Origin: Liolophura sinensis
Taxonomy: Eukaryota; Mollusca; Polyplacophora; Chitonida; Chitonidae
DNA length: 64,000 bases
Reading direction: 5' to 3'
Assembly (NCBI RefSeq): GCF_032854445.1
Contig: NW_027017964.1
Coordinates: 1-64,000 of the forward strand
Every line of letters begins with the position of its first letter. Position 1 is the stretch's first letter. The notes under the pieces were generated by a model that saw only the letters and a program-made list of their open reading frames with translations, searched no databases and had not been told where the DNA came from. The position numbers and the translations under genes were made by a program. Shown piece by piece: positions 35,431-48,318 of this stretch.

Positions 35431-37070
35431 CTCGTCATCAGCACTACAATCAGCAGCACTGTCTTCATCCTCACTACATGCACCGTCATCATTGCCACTG
35501 TACCTGCCGGTAACCCTTGTGCCTCCCACTACATCTTCACTCTGAATGACTCCTGTCTCATCTGTGGTGTCCACTGACTCTGAACATGAGTCATATAGTC
35601 CTATTTTAGGCTGATACACATACAGTTCACGCCTTACCCCAAACCCACGACTATCCTGGCTCTTATCTTCTGAGGACAAAGATTCCGCACTTGAAGTCAG
35701 ATTTCCTGAAGCCTCTTTAGGTAAGTTTCCATTACCTTTGTGATCTTGACTGGACAAATTGTTAAGTATGGTAGATCTAGACGCAGAACTGTGTGTGGAT
35801 TGGAAATTGAAAGCAGTGGTAGCTTCACAGTCTGCAGTGGTGGAAGTTTGTGCATCTCTTGGTGATAAACCTGAGGCAGCGGTATTTGTAACTTCAGAGC
35901 TGGCATTAGTAGAAGTTTGTGCATCTCCTGGTGGTAAACTGGAAGCAGTAGTCTCTACAAGGTCACCACTGGGAGGCAAAGGTAGGGCAGTACCTACAAG
36001 TCCATTTCTGCTGGCATTAGAACTGTGCCCAGTGGCTGTACACATCCCAATTCTTTCAGACTCTTCTTGTATGTTCCTGAAACCTAATTCCTCTTCAGCA
36101 CGTCGGTCCTCCTGGAGTCTTTGGGCCTCCACATCAGGACACTTCTCTGCCTGAAATCCTTCTGGATCCTCCACAGAGGGAATTGGTAATGCTTTTGTCT
36201 CACTGTGACACGATGCTGATATGTCTTCTTGCAGCCTTTCTGCTTCCAGGCCAGGACCTTTCTCAGCTTGATGACCATGAGTGTCGCTTTCTGCTTGGAC
36301 ACTGCTCTTCTCTGCCCTTACAGATGCCCCTCCTGAGGGCAATGGGTTGGATTCCTGACCACTGATAGGACTTTGTGCAGAGATATCCTCCCTAAAGTAT
36401 TCAGCATCAATCCCTGGACTTTTCTCAGCTTGATGACCATGAGTGTCGCTTTCTGCTTGGACACTGCTCTTCTCTGCCCTTACAGATGCCCCTCCTGAGG
36501 GCAATGGCTTGGATTCCTGACCACTGATAGGACTTTGTGCAGAGATATCCTCCCTAATGTATTCAGCATCAATCCCTGGACTTTTCTCAGCCTGTTGTCC
36601 ATCAGTGTCACTCTGTGCTTGGACACCTCTAGGTAAGCTGCCTTGGCCTTCACTAGATTGACTGTGGTCACCACGACTGCTCAACTCAGGGTTCGTGCAA
36701 ACTACTCTGTGAAGAGGAAAACTCTCAATTTGACTACTCGGCCGCTGGTCTCGTGCAGCAGATCCAGTGGGTCTACTAGCTCTGCTCCCCCTTTGCCATG
36801 TTTGCTCTGAACTGCTAGGAGTATCCTCTGTTTTCAAACAACTAGCCATTGCATTATTTGGTCGTAATGGAGGCTGCAAAACATTGATGATTCGATCTGG
36901 CGTCTGACTGCATGGTGTTTCATCTTGGTCACTGCCAGGCTGCTGAGAACTTCCATCTGTTTCCAGTGATTGGCCTGGATTTACCTGAAATTCTTCAGGT
37001 GGCTGATCGAATACTGGAGTTTCTGGCTTGTTTATAATTTTGGGCTCCTCATCAATTCCACCAACAGCCC
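35143..37070 (-). CDS. Gene B terminal exon, Ser-rich with acidic Gly-Asp tail
   Basis: 1,928 nt from the acceptor 'aattattttacag' (phase 1) to TAA at 35,143-35,145, about 642 codons. Order: an acidic start (GIDEEPKIINKPETPVFDQP), a Ser/Arg-rich part, three 54-residue repeats with core 'GHQAEKSPGIDAEYFREDIS' (162-bp period, 36,269 to about 36,600), a module 'VEDPEGFQAEKCPDVEAQRL', a Ser/Thr-rich part, 'GVRRELYVYQPKIGLYDSCS', then an acidic run ending in GAQGDD/GAHGED repeats. There is no membrane segment or signal peptide. The sequence predicts a disordered tail. The modules recur in gene D, which supports real coding. The acidic Gly-x-x rhythm is only loosely collagen-like and lacks prolines. 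Confidence 0.85.
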
Positions 37071-37102
37071 CTGTAAAATAATTTAAACAAATTTACATAG
37101 TT

Positions 37103-37262
37103 ATTTATTTATTTGATTGATATTTAACACTGCAGCCTAGAATATTTCATTTATATGATGGCAGCCAGCATTATGGGGGGGGGGAGGGCAAGAAGCCACG
37201 CTGAGCCTAGGCAAAACCCATGACCATTTGCAAGTTGCCGCAGACCTTGCCCTGTATGGTTG
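37103..37262 (-). mobile_element. Degraded SINE fragment in gene B intron
   Basis: The minus strand shows 'ccataatgctggctgcc' and 'gaaatattctag' with an AAATAAAT tail. The body is rearranged around a G-run. Confidence 0.7.
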
Positions 37263-37600
37263 CAGTAAGATTGCCAGCTCTTCACTAGGCACAAAAGGTC
37301 CCAGAATTATCAACATAAACACAAAATTTGTATGCACTGAAAGTAAATGTGAAAAGACACTCCTTAAGGTTATGGCTAAGTGTAAAGAAATCTGTGAAAA
37401 CATGCTTACAAATATGGATTTCTTTCAGAGACATAGATAATGATTTGATTTGATTTGTATTTTAAAAATTGAGATTATAACAAAGTTATGCACTGTTACA
37501 ACATTTACTATTTACATTTGAATCTGGAACATACATATCTGACATACATATATTCAGTTTTATTTGCACAAACATTTTGAACAGGTGTAACATAACCTAC

Positions 37601-37753
37601 CCGGTGAGCTAGGAGGATTCCATCCCACAACACTGCAAACTTCACCGTACACCTCGTCACTAGCGATGTCCTTAACCATTTCCATAAAACTCCCCAAGGT
37701 CCATCCATAACTTACCAGCAGGTTAAAAAATTCTCTGAAGGGATTCTTGCTTG
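37601..37753 (-). CDS. Gene B exon E6, death-fold-like
   Basis: 153-nt exon, phase 1-1, minus-strand acceptor 'catgttatttcag' and donor 'gtaggttat'. The core 'FREFFNLLVSYGWTLGSFME' continues 'MVKDIASDEVYGEVCSVVGW'. The pattern (two hydrophobic helices, GWTLG turn, then Leu/Val helix) recalls helices 4-6 of a death domain (LL..W...g.Tv..L...L). The preceding exon E5 with its Trp could supply the first half. I put this at low certainty; it may be an unrelated helical module. The paralogous exon of gene A should lie left of the window. Confidence 0.7.
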
Positions 37754-38401
37754 CTGAAATAACATGAAAAGTAACACTGACCAATCAAAGCACTGTGCAC
37801 TATACACTCAATACAAAATGGAATTTAAAAGGCATGTAATAAATAGATGCAGTTTTCATACAGGGAAGGGTAGATCTCGAATTTAGAGTATTTACAAGTT
37901 GGAAAACATTAAACATGGAAATATACTTTCATCTTGGCTTATTGCATGGATGGATGGACAGGAAACAACTCCACAAGGTTGCTGATAATTGGTAGGGTTC
38001 TTCCTCGATCATGACAAAGTGTGAGTGAGCAGGTATAGGTTTGGAGGACTGTTCAACTATTAAACGTATAGAAGCAGGCTTTCCTTTTATAAATGACCAA
38101 GAGTCTGTACTTTGGTAGAAAAAGGACATAAACCTGACAGCTGACTTTCCACGAACAGGGAGGCATCATCCTCTTTAAATAAATTTAGGTAAATTTAAAT
38201 TGGGAAATGATGAATTTTGATGGAAAATACTGTATATGTAAACACAGTTTGAGCAGTGAACCTCAACTACAAAAATGATCAAATCCTGATTAATCTGGGT
38301 TCCTAAACATCTCTGGGACATGTGAAGCTTTGCAATGTCACCTTCATTTCCAGATGTAGGACCATTATACACGTATGTTCTGTGTCCTAAAAATGTATGA
38401 A
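37754..38401. other. Intron of gene B, nothing recognised
   Basis: Unique sequence between exon E6 and the satellite. No additional phase-1 exon could be found. Confidence 0.5.
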
Positions 38402-40712
38402 GTATAACAGTGACATGCCCAGAACTCACACATTCCCATCTGTATCACATTGACATGACCAGATGTGCCACATTCCCATCTGTATAACAGTGACGTGCCC
38501 AAAACTGCCACATTCCCATCTGTATAACAGTGACGTTCGCAGAACTGCCACATTCCCATCTGTATAACAGTGACATGACCAGAACTGCCACATTTCCATC
38601 TGTAAAACAGTGACATGACAAGAACTGCTACATTCCCATCTGCACAACAGTGACATGCGCAGAATTGCCACATTCCCATCTGTATCACAGTGACGTGCCC
38701 AGAACTGCTACATTCCCATTTGTATAACAGTGACATGCCCAGAATTGTCACATTCCCATCTCTATAACAGTTACGTGCCCAAAACTGCCACATTTCCATC
38801 TGTACAACAGTAACATGACCAGAACTGCCACATTCCCATCTGTATAACAGTGACGTGCAGAACTGCCACATTCCCATCTGTATAACAGTGACGTGTCCAG
38901 AACTGCCACATTTCCATTTGTATAACAGTGACATGCAGAATTGCCACATTTCCATTTGTATAACAGTGACATGCCCAGAACTGCCACATTCCCATCTGTA
39001 TAACAGTGACATGACCAGAACTGCTACATTTCCATCTGTATAACAGTGACGTGCAGAACTGCCACATTTCCATTTGTATAACAGTGACATGCCCAGAACT
39101 GCCACATTCCCATCTGTATAACAGTGACATGACCAGAACTGCCACATTTCCATCTGTATAACAGTGACGTGCAGAACTGCCACATTTCCATTTGTATAAC
39201 AGTGACATGCCCAGAATTGCCACATTCCCATCTGTATAACAGTGACATGACCAGAACTGCTACATTCCCATCCGTGTAACAGTGACGTGACCAGAACTGC
39301 CACATTCCCATCTGTATAACAGTGACATGCGAAGAACTGCCACATTTCCATCTGCATAACAGTGACATGACCAGAACTGCCACATTCCCATCTGTATAAC
39401 AGTGACGTGCCCAGAACTGCCACATTCCTATCTGCATAACAGTGATGTGCCCAGAACTGCCACATTCCCATCTGTATAACAGTGACGTACCCAGAACTGC
39501 CACATTCCCATCTGTATAACAGCTATGTACCCAGAACTGCCACATTCCTATCTGTATAACAGTGATGTGCCCAGGACTGCCACAATCCAATCTGTATAGC
39601 AGTGACGTGCCCAGAACTGCCACATTCCCATCTGTATAACAGTGACGTACCCAGAACTGCCACATTCCCATCCGCATAACAGTGACATGCCCAGAACTGC
39701 CACATTCCCATCCGTATAACAGTGACATGCACAGAACTGCCACATTCCCATCTGTATAACAGTGACATGCCCAGAACTGCCACATTCCCATCTGTAGAAC
39801 AGTGACGTGACCAGAAGTGCCACATTCCCATCTGTATAACAGTGACATGACCAGAACTGCCACATTCCCATCTGTATAACAGTGACATGCCCAGAAGTGC
39901 CACATTCCCATCTGTATAACAGTGACGTGCAGAACTCCCACATTCCCATCTGTACAACAGTAACATGCACAGAACTGTCACATTCCCATCTGCATAACAG
40001 TGACATGCCCAGAACTGTCACATTCCCATCTGCATAACAGTGACATGTCCAGAACTGTCACATTCCCATCTGTATAACAGTGACATGAGCAGAACTGCCA
40101 CATTCCCATCTGTATAACAGGGACATGCCCAGAACTGTCACATTCCCATCTGTATAACAGTGACATGCGCAGAATTGCCACTTCCCATCCGTATAACAGC
40201 TACGTGCCCAGAACTGCCACAATCCCACCTGTATAACAGTGATGTGCCCAGAGCTGCCACATTCCCATCTGTATAACATTGATGTACCCAGAACTGCCAC
40301 ATTCCCATCTGTATAACAGTGACGTGTCCAGAACTGCCACATTCCCATCTGTATAACAGTGATGTGCCCAGAACTGCCACATTCCCATCTGTATAACAGC
40401 TACGTGCCCAGAACTGCCACAATCTCATCTGTATAACAGTGATGTGCCCAGAACTGCCACATTCCCATCTGTATAACAGTGACGTACCCAGAACTGCCAC
40501 ATTCCCATCTGTATAACAGCTACGTGCCCAGAACTGCCACATTCCCATCTGTATAACAGTGATGTGCCCAGAACTGCCACATTCCCATCTGTATAATAGT
40601 GACGTGCCCAGAACTGCCACATTCCCATCTGTAAAACAGTGATGTGCCCAGAACTGCCACATTTCCATCTGTATAACACTGATGTGTGCAGAACCGCCAC
40701 ATTCCCATCTGT
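38402..40712. repeat. 40-bp satellite array inside an intron of gene B
   Basis: About 58 monomers of the same satellite as 1-9,388. It lies between exons E6 and E5 and ends in the same terminal monomer ('aaccgccacattcccatctg' then 'ttttta') as the left array. It is far shorter than the left copy, so the two introns have expanded very differently. Confidence 0.96.
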
Positions 40713-40944
40713 TTTTATGTACTAATCATCTTAACAGTATTCTGAAAAGTTTCGCATGATGCAATATCATGATGTGGCATGTCATTTTCAGTAAATACAT
40801 GAACGTTGCCTCAACATTTCCATGGATGCCTTACACACAGCGCTCGGAAAGTCTCAGGGTGTATAGTTACCAAAAAAAGTGTTTTGAATTACAGATTGCA
40901 CGGTACATACACATCACAAGGTTAGAAGTGGCCGGGTTATTTAC

Positions 40945-41088
40945 CATTTATCTTTACACTATCATCGTAGGTAATGTCATCAGGCAAAACATCATCCCAC
41001 TCTTTGCCCTTCATCATTATGCGCTCTTCCCAGATCTTTTGAAGACGTCTAATCTGTCCCATGCGCAAGTCTTTTAACCTCGTCATTC
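40945..41088 (-). CDS. Gene B internal exon E5
   Basis: 144-nt exon, phase 1-1, acceptor 'gatcaaatag', donor 'gtaaataac'. The peptide begins MTRLKDLRMGQIRRLQKIWE and ends in an acidic stretch (LPDDITYDDSV). It is one codon shorter than the gene A exon, with frame kept. Charged and helix-prone; no family recognised with confidence. Confidence 0.72.
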
Positions 41089-41159
41089 CTATTTGATCAC
41101 AAAAAGGTAATAATTGAAAGTGACCAGCTTGAAACAGAACTGAGCTGAATTTTATCTAT

Positions 41160-41408
41160 ATTTCACTTATTTATCGGATTCGAATTTTGTGCCATACTCA
41201 AGAATATTTCACTTATACGACAAAAGCCAGCATTATTGTGGGAGGAAACTGGGCAGAGGTGGCGAGAAAGCCAGGCCATCTGCATGTTGCTGCCAGGCCT
41301 TTCCATGTTTGACCGGAGAGGAAGCCAGCACGAGCTAGCCTTGAACTCAACAACCATATTGGTGGGAAGCTCCTGGGTCATCGTGCTGTGCCTCGGCCAC
41401 AGAGGCCC
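41160..41408 (-). mobile_element. SINE, duplicate of 9,840-10,089
   Basis: Near-identical copy at the matching position of copy B, with the same head 'gggcctctgtggccgaggca'. Confidence 0.9.
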
Positions 41409-41604
41409 AAATCTATAGTTTATGTCATGTATGTAAGCCTTTACATATTTATGTAAGTTATTCTACTGAATCGGATGAAAATAGTTAGTTGATGTGCCTG
41501 TACAAACAAGTCTTTCTAAAAATGACTTAATCAGACATTTTACATACATTAAATAGTGGCTGACACTAAAAATGTACGTCCCTACATCTTAACGAAGTAC
41601 ACAC

Positions 41605-42590
41605 ATACCTGTATAGGAGTAAGTCATTGTAATGCGTGTGTGTACTTGAGGTGTAAGTTATTGTAAATTGTGTGTACTTGAGGTGTAAGTCATTGTAATG
41701 TGGGTGCATTTGAGGTGTAAGTCATTGTAATGTGTGTGTACTTGAGGTGTAAGACACTGTAATGTGTGTGTACTTGAGGTGTAAGTCACTGTAATGTGTG
41801 TGTATTTGAGGTGTAAGTCATTGTAATGTGGGTGTACTTGAGGTGTAAATCACTGTAATGTGTTTGTACTTGAGGTGTAAGTCATTCTACTGTGTGTGTA
41901 CTTGAGGTGTAAGTCACTGTACTGTGGGTGCACTTGAGGTGTAAGTCACTGTAATGGGTGTGTAATTGAGGTGTAAGTCATTGCAATGTGGGTATGCATG
42001 AGGTGCAAGTCATTGTAAGGTGTGTGAGGTGTAAGTCATTGTAATGTTGGTATATGCAAGGTCTACGTCATTGTAATGTGGGTACTTGAGGTGTAAGTCA
42101 TTGAAATGTGGTGTACTTGACATGTAAGGCATTGTAATGTGTGTGTGTACTTAAGGTGCAAGTCTTTGGAATGTGTGTACTTGAGGTGTAAGTAATTGCA
42201 ATGTGGGTGTACAGGAGGTGTAAGGCATTCTAATGTGTGTGTACTTGAAGTGTAAGTCATTACAATGTGGGTATACTTGAGGTGCTGGTTATTGTAATGT
42301 GGTGTAGTTGAGGTGCGAGTCATCGCACTGTGGGTGTACTTGAGGTGTAAGCCATTGCAAAGTAGGTGCACTTGAGGTGTAGGTCAATGTAATATGGGTG
42401 TGTGTACTTCAGATGTAGGTCATTGCCAAGTAGGTGTACTTGAGGTGTAGGTCAATGTAATGTGGGTGTGTGCCTTTGAGGTGTAGGTTACTGCAAAGTA
42501 AGTGTACTTGGGGTGTAGTTTATTGCAAAGTAAGTGATCTAGAGGTGTATGATATCTGTATAATGTACTATGTCCATGAGATACAACATG
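41605..42590 (-). repeat. 32-bp minisatellite, reverse arm, copy B
   Basis: About 30 units in reverse orientation, more than in copy A. The orientation switch is at about 42,590 ('gatacaacatgcctacacct'). Confidence 0.92.
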
Positions 42591-42890
42591 CCTACACCTC
42601 AAGTACAACTACATTACAATGACCAGCACCTCAATTGCACCTACATTACAATACCCTACAGCTCATGTACACCTACATTACAAAGACCAGCACCTCAACT
42701 GCACCTGCATTACAATACCCTACACCTCATGTAGATCTGCATTACAATGCCCTATGCCTCAAGTGTGCCTACATTACAACAACATAACCCCCTGTACATC
42801 TGCATAACAATCACCTACACCTCAAGCACACCTACACCTCAAGCACACCTACACCTCAAGCACACCTACACCTCAACTACCATGGCAATC
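42591..42890 (+). repeat. 32-bp minisatellite, forward arm, copy B
   Basis: A shorter forward arm than in copy A. About 300 bp present at 11,096-11,340 is missing, so the two palindromes have different centres. Confidence 0.88.
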
Positions 42891-43032
42891 GCAATCAACT
42901 TTCAGTACTCTTCAAGTACACTTACAATACCACGACCTGCACCTCATACTAGCTCCTGCAAAACTCCATCACAGTGATCTACAAGTAATTAGACAAGCAT
43001 AAACACTGTATATAATCTGTATAGAGACTAAC

Positions 43033-43185
43033 CTGAAGCACTGTTGTCTACTAAGGACACATCTTGTGAAGAGGTTATATCTGGAGCACTCATGCGACTC
43101 TGTGACACCTTCATGGGGTTAACATTTGAGGTCATCTGTGGTGTACTATGTGGCCTCTTCCTGTAGTTATCTTTCCCTACATCCC
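43033..43185 (-). CDS. Gene B internal exon E4
   Basis: 153-nt exon, phase 1-1, acceptor 'ggttacag', donor 'gttagtctc'. It differs from the gene A exon by a 3-bp in-frame deletion near SQSRMSAP and by several residue changes (R to G, S to R, P to S). Polar, Ser/Thr/Pro-rich linker. Confidence 0.75.
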
Positions 43186-43312
43186 CTGTAACCATGGCAA
43201 CACACAACATATGACACTAATAACTACAATATTTCATTTATAAGAGGTTTATAAAACACTGCCGATTCACATTTAGTCAAAATCGTTGAAGAATAAATAC
43301 GGACACTGGAAT

Positions 43313-43526
43313 CAATTCCACAAAGTCATTTCTAAAGTCAAAATTGAAAATGCGATCTTACAGCTTATTTTTTGGCTTTAGAAATTAAAATTTTGTCCAC
43401 TTTATCTATGTTTCCTTAGATGCGAGGCAAATGCGTCTATATTTCAACTTCCAGTACCCAAAACTGAGCATTGTGAAGAGGTTTTTAAATTTTGACTAAA
43501 GTCACAAACAACTTTGCAGAATCAGC
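43313..43526. mobile_element. MITE-like element, copy B, first
   Basis: Same inverted-end element as 12,149-12,355, with a 5-8 bp insertion in the middle ('tagatgcga'). Confidence 0.6.
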
Positions 43527-43594
43527 CCTAGAGAAGTGCTCAAAGGGACGCTCTGTGCAGACTGAAAACATAAATTTTCTGATTTAGTAACACC

Positions 43595-44549
43595 TAAGCA
43601 CACCTATCTTAAAATGACATGCACCTCAAGTACAATGACATTTACCTATAGTGCATTTACACTGCAATGGCCTACACCTCAATTCCCCTGCATCACCAAG
43701 TACATTACAATAGCAACACCTCAAGTACACATACATTACAATGGCCTACACCTCAACCATGCCTGCTTAACAATAGTCTACACCTGAAGTACATCTACAA
43801 GCCAATGACCTACACATCAAGTACACCTACATTACAATACACCTTTCAATTACAATGACATATATGCCTCCTCTACACTATAATCACCTACATCTCAAGT
43901 AAACCTACATTACAATAACCTACATCTCAAGCACACCTACATTACAATACACCTTTAAAATACAATGACATACACCACACCTACACTACAATCACCTACA
44001 TCTCAAGTAAACCTACATTACAATGGCCTACATCTCAAGAAAACATTCAATGCAATGACCTACACCTCAAGTGCACCTACATTATGATCACCTACACCTC
44101 AAGTGCACCTACATTACAATCACCTACACCTCAAGTGCACCTATATTACAATGACCTACACCTCATGTTTGTTGTCATATGACTGAAAAATTGTTCAGTA
44201 CAATGTTAAACTATAAGCACACTTATATTACACTGACATACACGTCAAGTACACCTAAATTACAATGACCTACACCTCAAGCACACCTACATTATAATGA
44301 CCTACACCTCAAGTACACTTATATTACAATGACCTATATTCAACTACATCTGTATTACAATAACCTACATTCAACTACACCTATATTGCAATGACTTACA
44401 GTTCAAGTACACTTGCATTACACTACACCTCAAGTACACATACATTACAATGACCTACATCTCAAGTACACCTACATTACAATGACCTACATCTCAAGCA
44501 CACCTACATTACAATGACCTACATCTCAAGTGCACCCACATTACAATGA
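43595..44549 (+). repeat. 32-bp minisatellite, forward, copy B second block
   Basis: Matches 12,420-13,379 nearly unit for unit, including the irregular unit 'catgtttgttgtcatatgac'. The order of variants is preserved, so there has been little turnover since the duplication. Confidence 0.9.
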
Positions 44550-44804
44550 GGGGCCTCCGTGGCTCAGTCGGTTAGCGCGCTAGCGCAGCGTAGTGACCCA
44601 GAAGCCTCTCACCAATGCGGTCGCTGTGAGTTCAAGACCAGCTCATGCTGGCTTCCTCTCCGGCCGTACGTGGAAAGGTCTGCCAGCAACCTGCGGATGG
44701 TCGTGGGTTTCCGCCGGGCTCTGCCCGGTTTCCACCCACCATAATAATCGTATAAGTGAAATATTCTTGAGTACGGCGTAAAACACCAATCAAAAAAAAA
44801 AAAA
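44550..44804 (+). mobile_element. Full-length SINE, duplicate of 13,380-13,642
   Basis: Same insertion point and same flanking 'acattacaatga' (44,538-44,549 and 44,805-44,816). It lacks a few bases after 'ccataat'. Confidence 0.93.
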
Positions 44805-44912
44805 ACATTACAATGACCTCCACCTCAAGTATACTTACATTACAATTAATGACCTACACCTTAAGTGCACCTGCACTAGAATGACCTACATCTCAAGTAC
44901 TATTGCAATCCC
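44805..44912 (+). repeat. 32-bp minisatellite remnant, copy B
   Basis: Three units following the SINE, as at 13,643-13,740. Confidence 0.85.
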
Positions 44913-45274
44913 AATCAACTCTGAGTACTCCTCAAGTACACTTACAATACCATGGCCTGCACCTCACACTGGCTCCTACAAAACTCCATCAGTGACCTAC
45001 AAGTAATTATACATTACACTCGTGCTACACCTCAGCTACACACCCTTCTGGAAAGATACTTCAAAATTATCAGTCTGACAGTGTTATTAATCTGTGATCA
45101 AAGGATCAGTCACTTGAAGAAATTGTTACATTGTAACTATGCAGTACTGTAACTGTAACTATGGGGAATCATAACTACCGGTATGCAAACAGTTATGTCA
45201 CTGTAACTACACTGTACAAGCAAAACTGTCACAGACAAGCATAAACACTGTATGTAATCTGTATACAGACTAAC

Positions 45275-45415
45275 CTGAAGCACTGTTGTCTACTAAGGAC
45301 ACATCTTGTGAGGAGGTTATATTTGGAGCACTCATGGAGTGACTTTGTGACGACTTCATGGGGTTAACATTTGGGGTCATCTGTGGTGCAATCTTGCTGT
45401 AGATCCCTACATCCC
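45275..45415 (-). CDS. Gene B internal exon E3
   Basis: 141-nt exon, phase 1-1, acceptor 'ggttacag', donor 'gttagtctg'. The peptide has IAPQMTPNVNPMKSSQSHSM and ITSSQDVSLVDNSAS. Same length as the gene A counterpart and open throughout. Confidence 0.75.
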
Positions 45416-45528
45416 CTGTAACCATGGCAACACACAACATATGACACTGATCACTACAATATTCAGTTTATAAGAGGTTTATAAAACACTGCTGATTCAC
45501 ATTTAGTCAAAATCATTGGACACTGAAA

Positions 45529-45734
45529 CCAATTCCACAAAGCCATTTCTAAAGTCAAAATTTAAAACGCGATCTTACAGCTTATTTTTCGGCTTTAGAA
45601 ATTAAAATTTTGTTCACTTCATCTATGTTTTCTTAAGGCAAATGTGTCTATACTTCAACTTCCAGTGCCCAAAACTGGGCACTGTGAAGAGGTTTTTAAA
45701 TTTTGATTTAAGTCAAAAACAGGTTTGCAGAATC
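45529..45734. mobile_element. MITE-like element, copy B, second
   Basis: Counterpart of 14,369-14,574. Confidence 0.6.
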
Positions 45735-45794
45735 AGACGTAGTGAAGTGCTCAAAGGGAAGCTCTGTGCACATTGAAAACTTAAATTTTCTGAT

Positions 45795-47359
45795 TTAGTA
45801 TTTCATCATTTGTTTTCACATGGACGTGGCATTGTTACACCTTTTTGTTGCCTATGTACATTTTCTGTAATTAGAGGAAGTCATTCATTTTGATTATGTT
45901 TAGTTTTACATAGTAGTTCCCCTTGTTTCTGCCAGAAGTAAAATCTCAATGGCATTCATGGTCATCAATCCTTTGTGTTGACTAAATGGTACAGTTCGAT
46001 AGATAAATTAATGACATTAACTGAAATTATGCACAGATGTTTTTTACGCAGTGGTGCAAAGAATATTTGGGCCAAGAGGTAAGCTATGATAACATTATTT
46101 GAATGTGGTATTCAGTAACTGAACCCTTACTAGACACCGAATATCTAACTCGCTAGACGTTCTTGTTTAAAATAAGTTGTCTGTAAGGTCGCCCAGCGTG
46201 TGGCTATCAATGGAAGTTGCCAATGATGTGATGTTTGTTCTAGACATATACATAACGTTTTATTTATTGGCGGAGCTTTCAGGTTTCTTGTTGTATACTG
46301 ATTTGAGTGCTGTAACACCATACCACCACTTCTTGTATTGGAAATGACGTTGGTTATAGCCACTTTATCGCAGCCGTTCACTGCGTGCTGTGAACAGTGT
46401 CCAGACGGTGTGAGAAGCCACATTACACATATTAGCCAGCAATTTAGCAATATGTAATATGACGTTGGCGTCTTTTACTGGTACAGGTTTTATCCTATAG
46501 TTTGAATTAGGTTATTGTCAGAAATAGGGACACCGTGTAATGCGAAACTATAGTAGCTGTTAGCTAAGTTACAAGCTGTATGTCGATAGTAACAATGGTT
46601 TTGTTAGGATAACTGTTTACATACAAGAAGAGGTATTTTGTGGTATGTTTTTGTGTTATCTCAGTTATCAGTAATCACTGCTCATGCATTTCTTTGTACT
46701 GTTAAATGTATTACTTTGTGTTCTATGTACCAGTAGTTAGTAGTATGTTGTGCTAACATGTATAATTTCACCCAATTTGAATGTGTTATAACTCGCTTAA
46801 GATAATAGCTGGTAAACCGCACTGTTTAACCGCCTTGGTACGACATACATGTCTTACGTAAATTGAACGCAGAATTCATCCAACTATTTGGTGGCACTAG
46901 TTCTGCTGTGGTTGTTTAATTGCGCATTCATATACTTGTTACACACCCAATGACAGTGAAACAATGACAGAATTGCTACGGTACGGTACTATATGAAGTC
47001 TTTGTTTCTGTTGTCAGGGGTGCTACTGTGTTTAATAACACATACCTCTGGCTAATCATCATTGTACGGTAAAATACAGCTGCATGAAACAAACTTTACA
47101 AGTGTTCGTGAATTCCATCCTCAAGTTAGTGATCACATCCTACATGTACCTTCTGGCAGTTTTTATAAAGAGCTTCTCCAGTTCAAATATGTGTACGTTT
47201 TAAAGGCAGGATTGATTAATAAGGATCCACAGTAGTATGAATGACTTCATAAATTGTAAAAAAAGAACTGCACTGTATTCATTAAAACAGTTGTTGTAAG
47301 TCTGGGATGATAGTATGGAAACAAAAGTCTTCTGTCGTTTCCAATTTGCCAGGTACGTG
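45795..47359. other. Intron of gene B, no exon accepted
   Basis: Contains a minus-strand open frame at 46,145-46,450 that is interrupted in copy A and has no splice context. From 46,757 on it matches the 2.5-kb unit of copy A. Confidence 0.5.
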
Positions 47360-47387
47360 TGACGTCAAAAGAGAACACCTGACGTCA
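47360..47387. promoter_or_regulatory. CRE-like pair, copy B
   Basis: TGACGTCA at 47,360-47,367 and 47,380-47,387, as in 16,204-16,231. Confidence 0.4.
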
Positions 47388-47808
47388 CCCATTGCTGATG
47401 TTTCAACTTTATCCACAAATGACGCCATACTTTTAAACACAGATGACTGCTTTTAAATACAATTGTATCTGTCTGATTCGTTGTCAGAAGAATTTTACAG
47501 TAAATGAAGATGATTTCATATAGCATCACTCTTCCTGATATGGGTTAAATCGTGTTATTCTTTATTAATCCTATTGAGCCCTGGTGTTAGCTCTGCTCTG
47601 TAGGACATCCTTCATGTCATTTTAATATTTCCCCCTCATTTATCTTGGGATTGAAGTGGCACTTCATAAACAACTTGTCACGATATTTTGTCCTTGTTCA
47701 CCTATCTGACTAGCAGTATTCAATGTCAGTTCAATATGCATGGACACCTAGGCCAGTACGTGACACGTATTACACCAGCACACCTTAATGGAGGAAGACA
47801 TATCTAGG

Positions 47809-47949
47809 CTATTTATTTATTTACCTGTATTTATTTGATTGGAGTATTTCCCTCATACAGTGGCAACCAGCATTATGGTGGGAGGAAACCGAGCAGAGTG
47901 CTTGGTAACAAAAACCTAGCACACTAATCACTATGCCATGGAGGTCCCC
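47809..47949 (-). mobile_element. SINE-like element, copy B
   Basis: Counterpart of 16,652-16,793. Confidence 0.75.
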
Positions 47950-48151
47950 TGATGAGTTTTATTTTAAAGGTTTATGTGTAGGCCTACCTACATACAGACT
48001 AGAACCAGGCTTATTTACATGTGCAAAATATCATCTGAACAGAGAGAGAAATCTTAATAGTTTCTGCTGAAGAAATGCTTGGTGACTCTGGTCACTATAA
48101 CCAGCCTGATTAACCATAAGTTACACAAATGTAAATATATAAAGTACTTAC

Positions 48152-48292
48152 CCATAGAGGTATTTTGGCCAGGTGAGAAGTGTTGGGGAATAGCAGAGCA
48201 CTGTGTGTTGTCAATGCAAGAATTCGAGTGCCTTAATGAAGATCCAGTATGAAAAGCTTCGGCAGAGTTATTTGCCCCTGATCCTGCAACTC
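48152..48292 (-). CDS. Gene B internal exon E2
   Basis: 141-nt exon, phase 1-1, acceptor 'acattgttgcag', donor 'gtaagtact'. The peptide has VAGSGANNSAEAFHTGSS and AIPQHFSPGQNTSM. It is a single copy in gene B, present twice in gene A. Confidence 0.75.
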
Positions 48293-48318
48293 CTGCAACA
48301 ATGTATTGACACATCTAC

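Noticed and set aside
34366-35577. 403-codon plus-strand and 342-codon minus-strand frames over the 36-bp array
   Set aside because: Shadows of the repeat. Only the minus frame that connects to the gene B terminal exon and shares modules with gene D is accepted, and it ends at 35,143.
46145-46450. 101-codon minus-strand frame
   Set aside because: Broken by a stop in the otherwise matching copy A region (14,970-15,290), with no splice borders.
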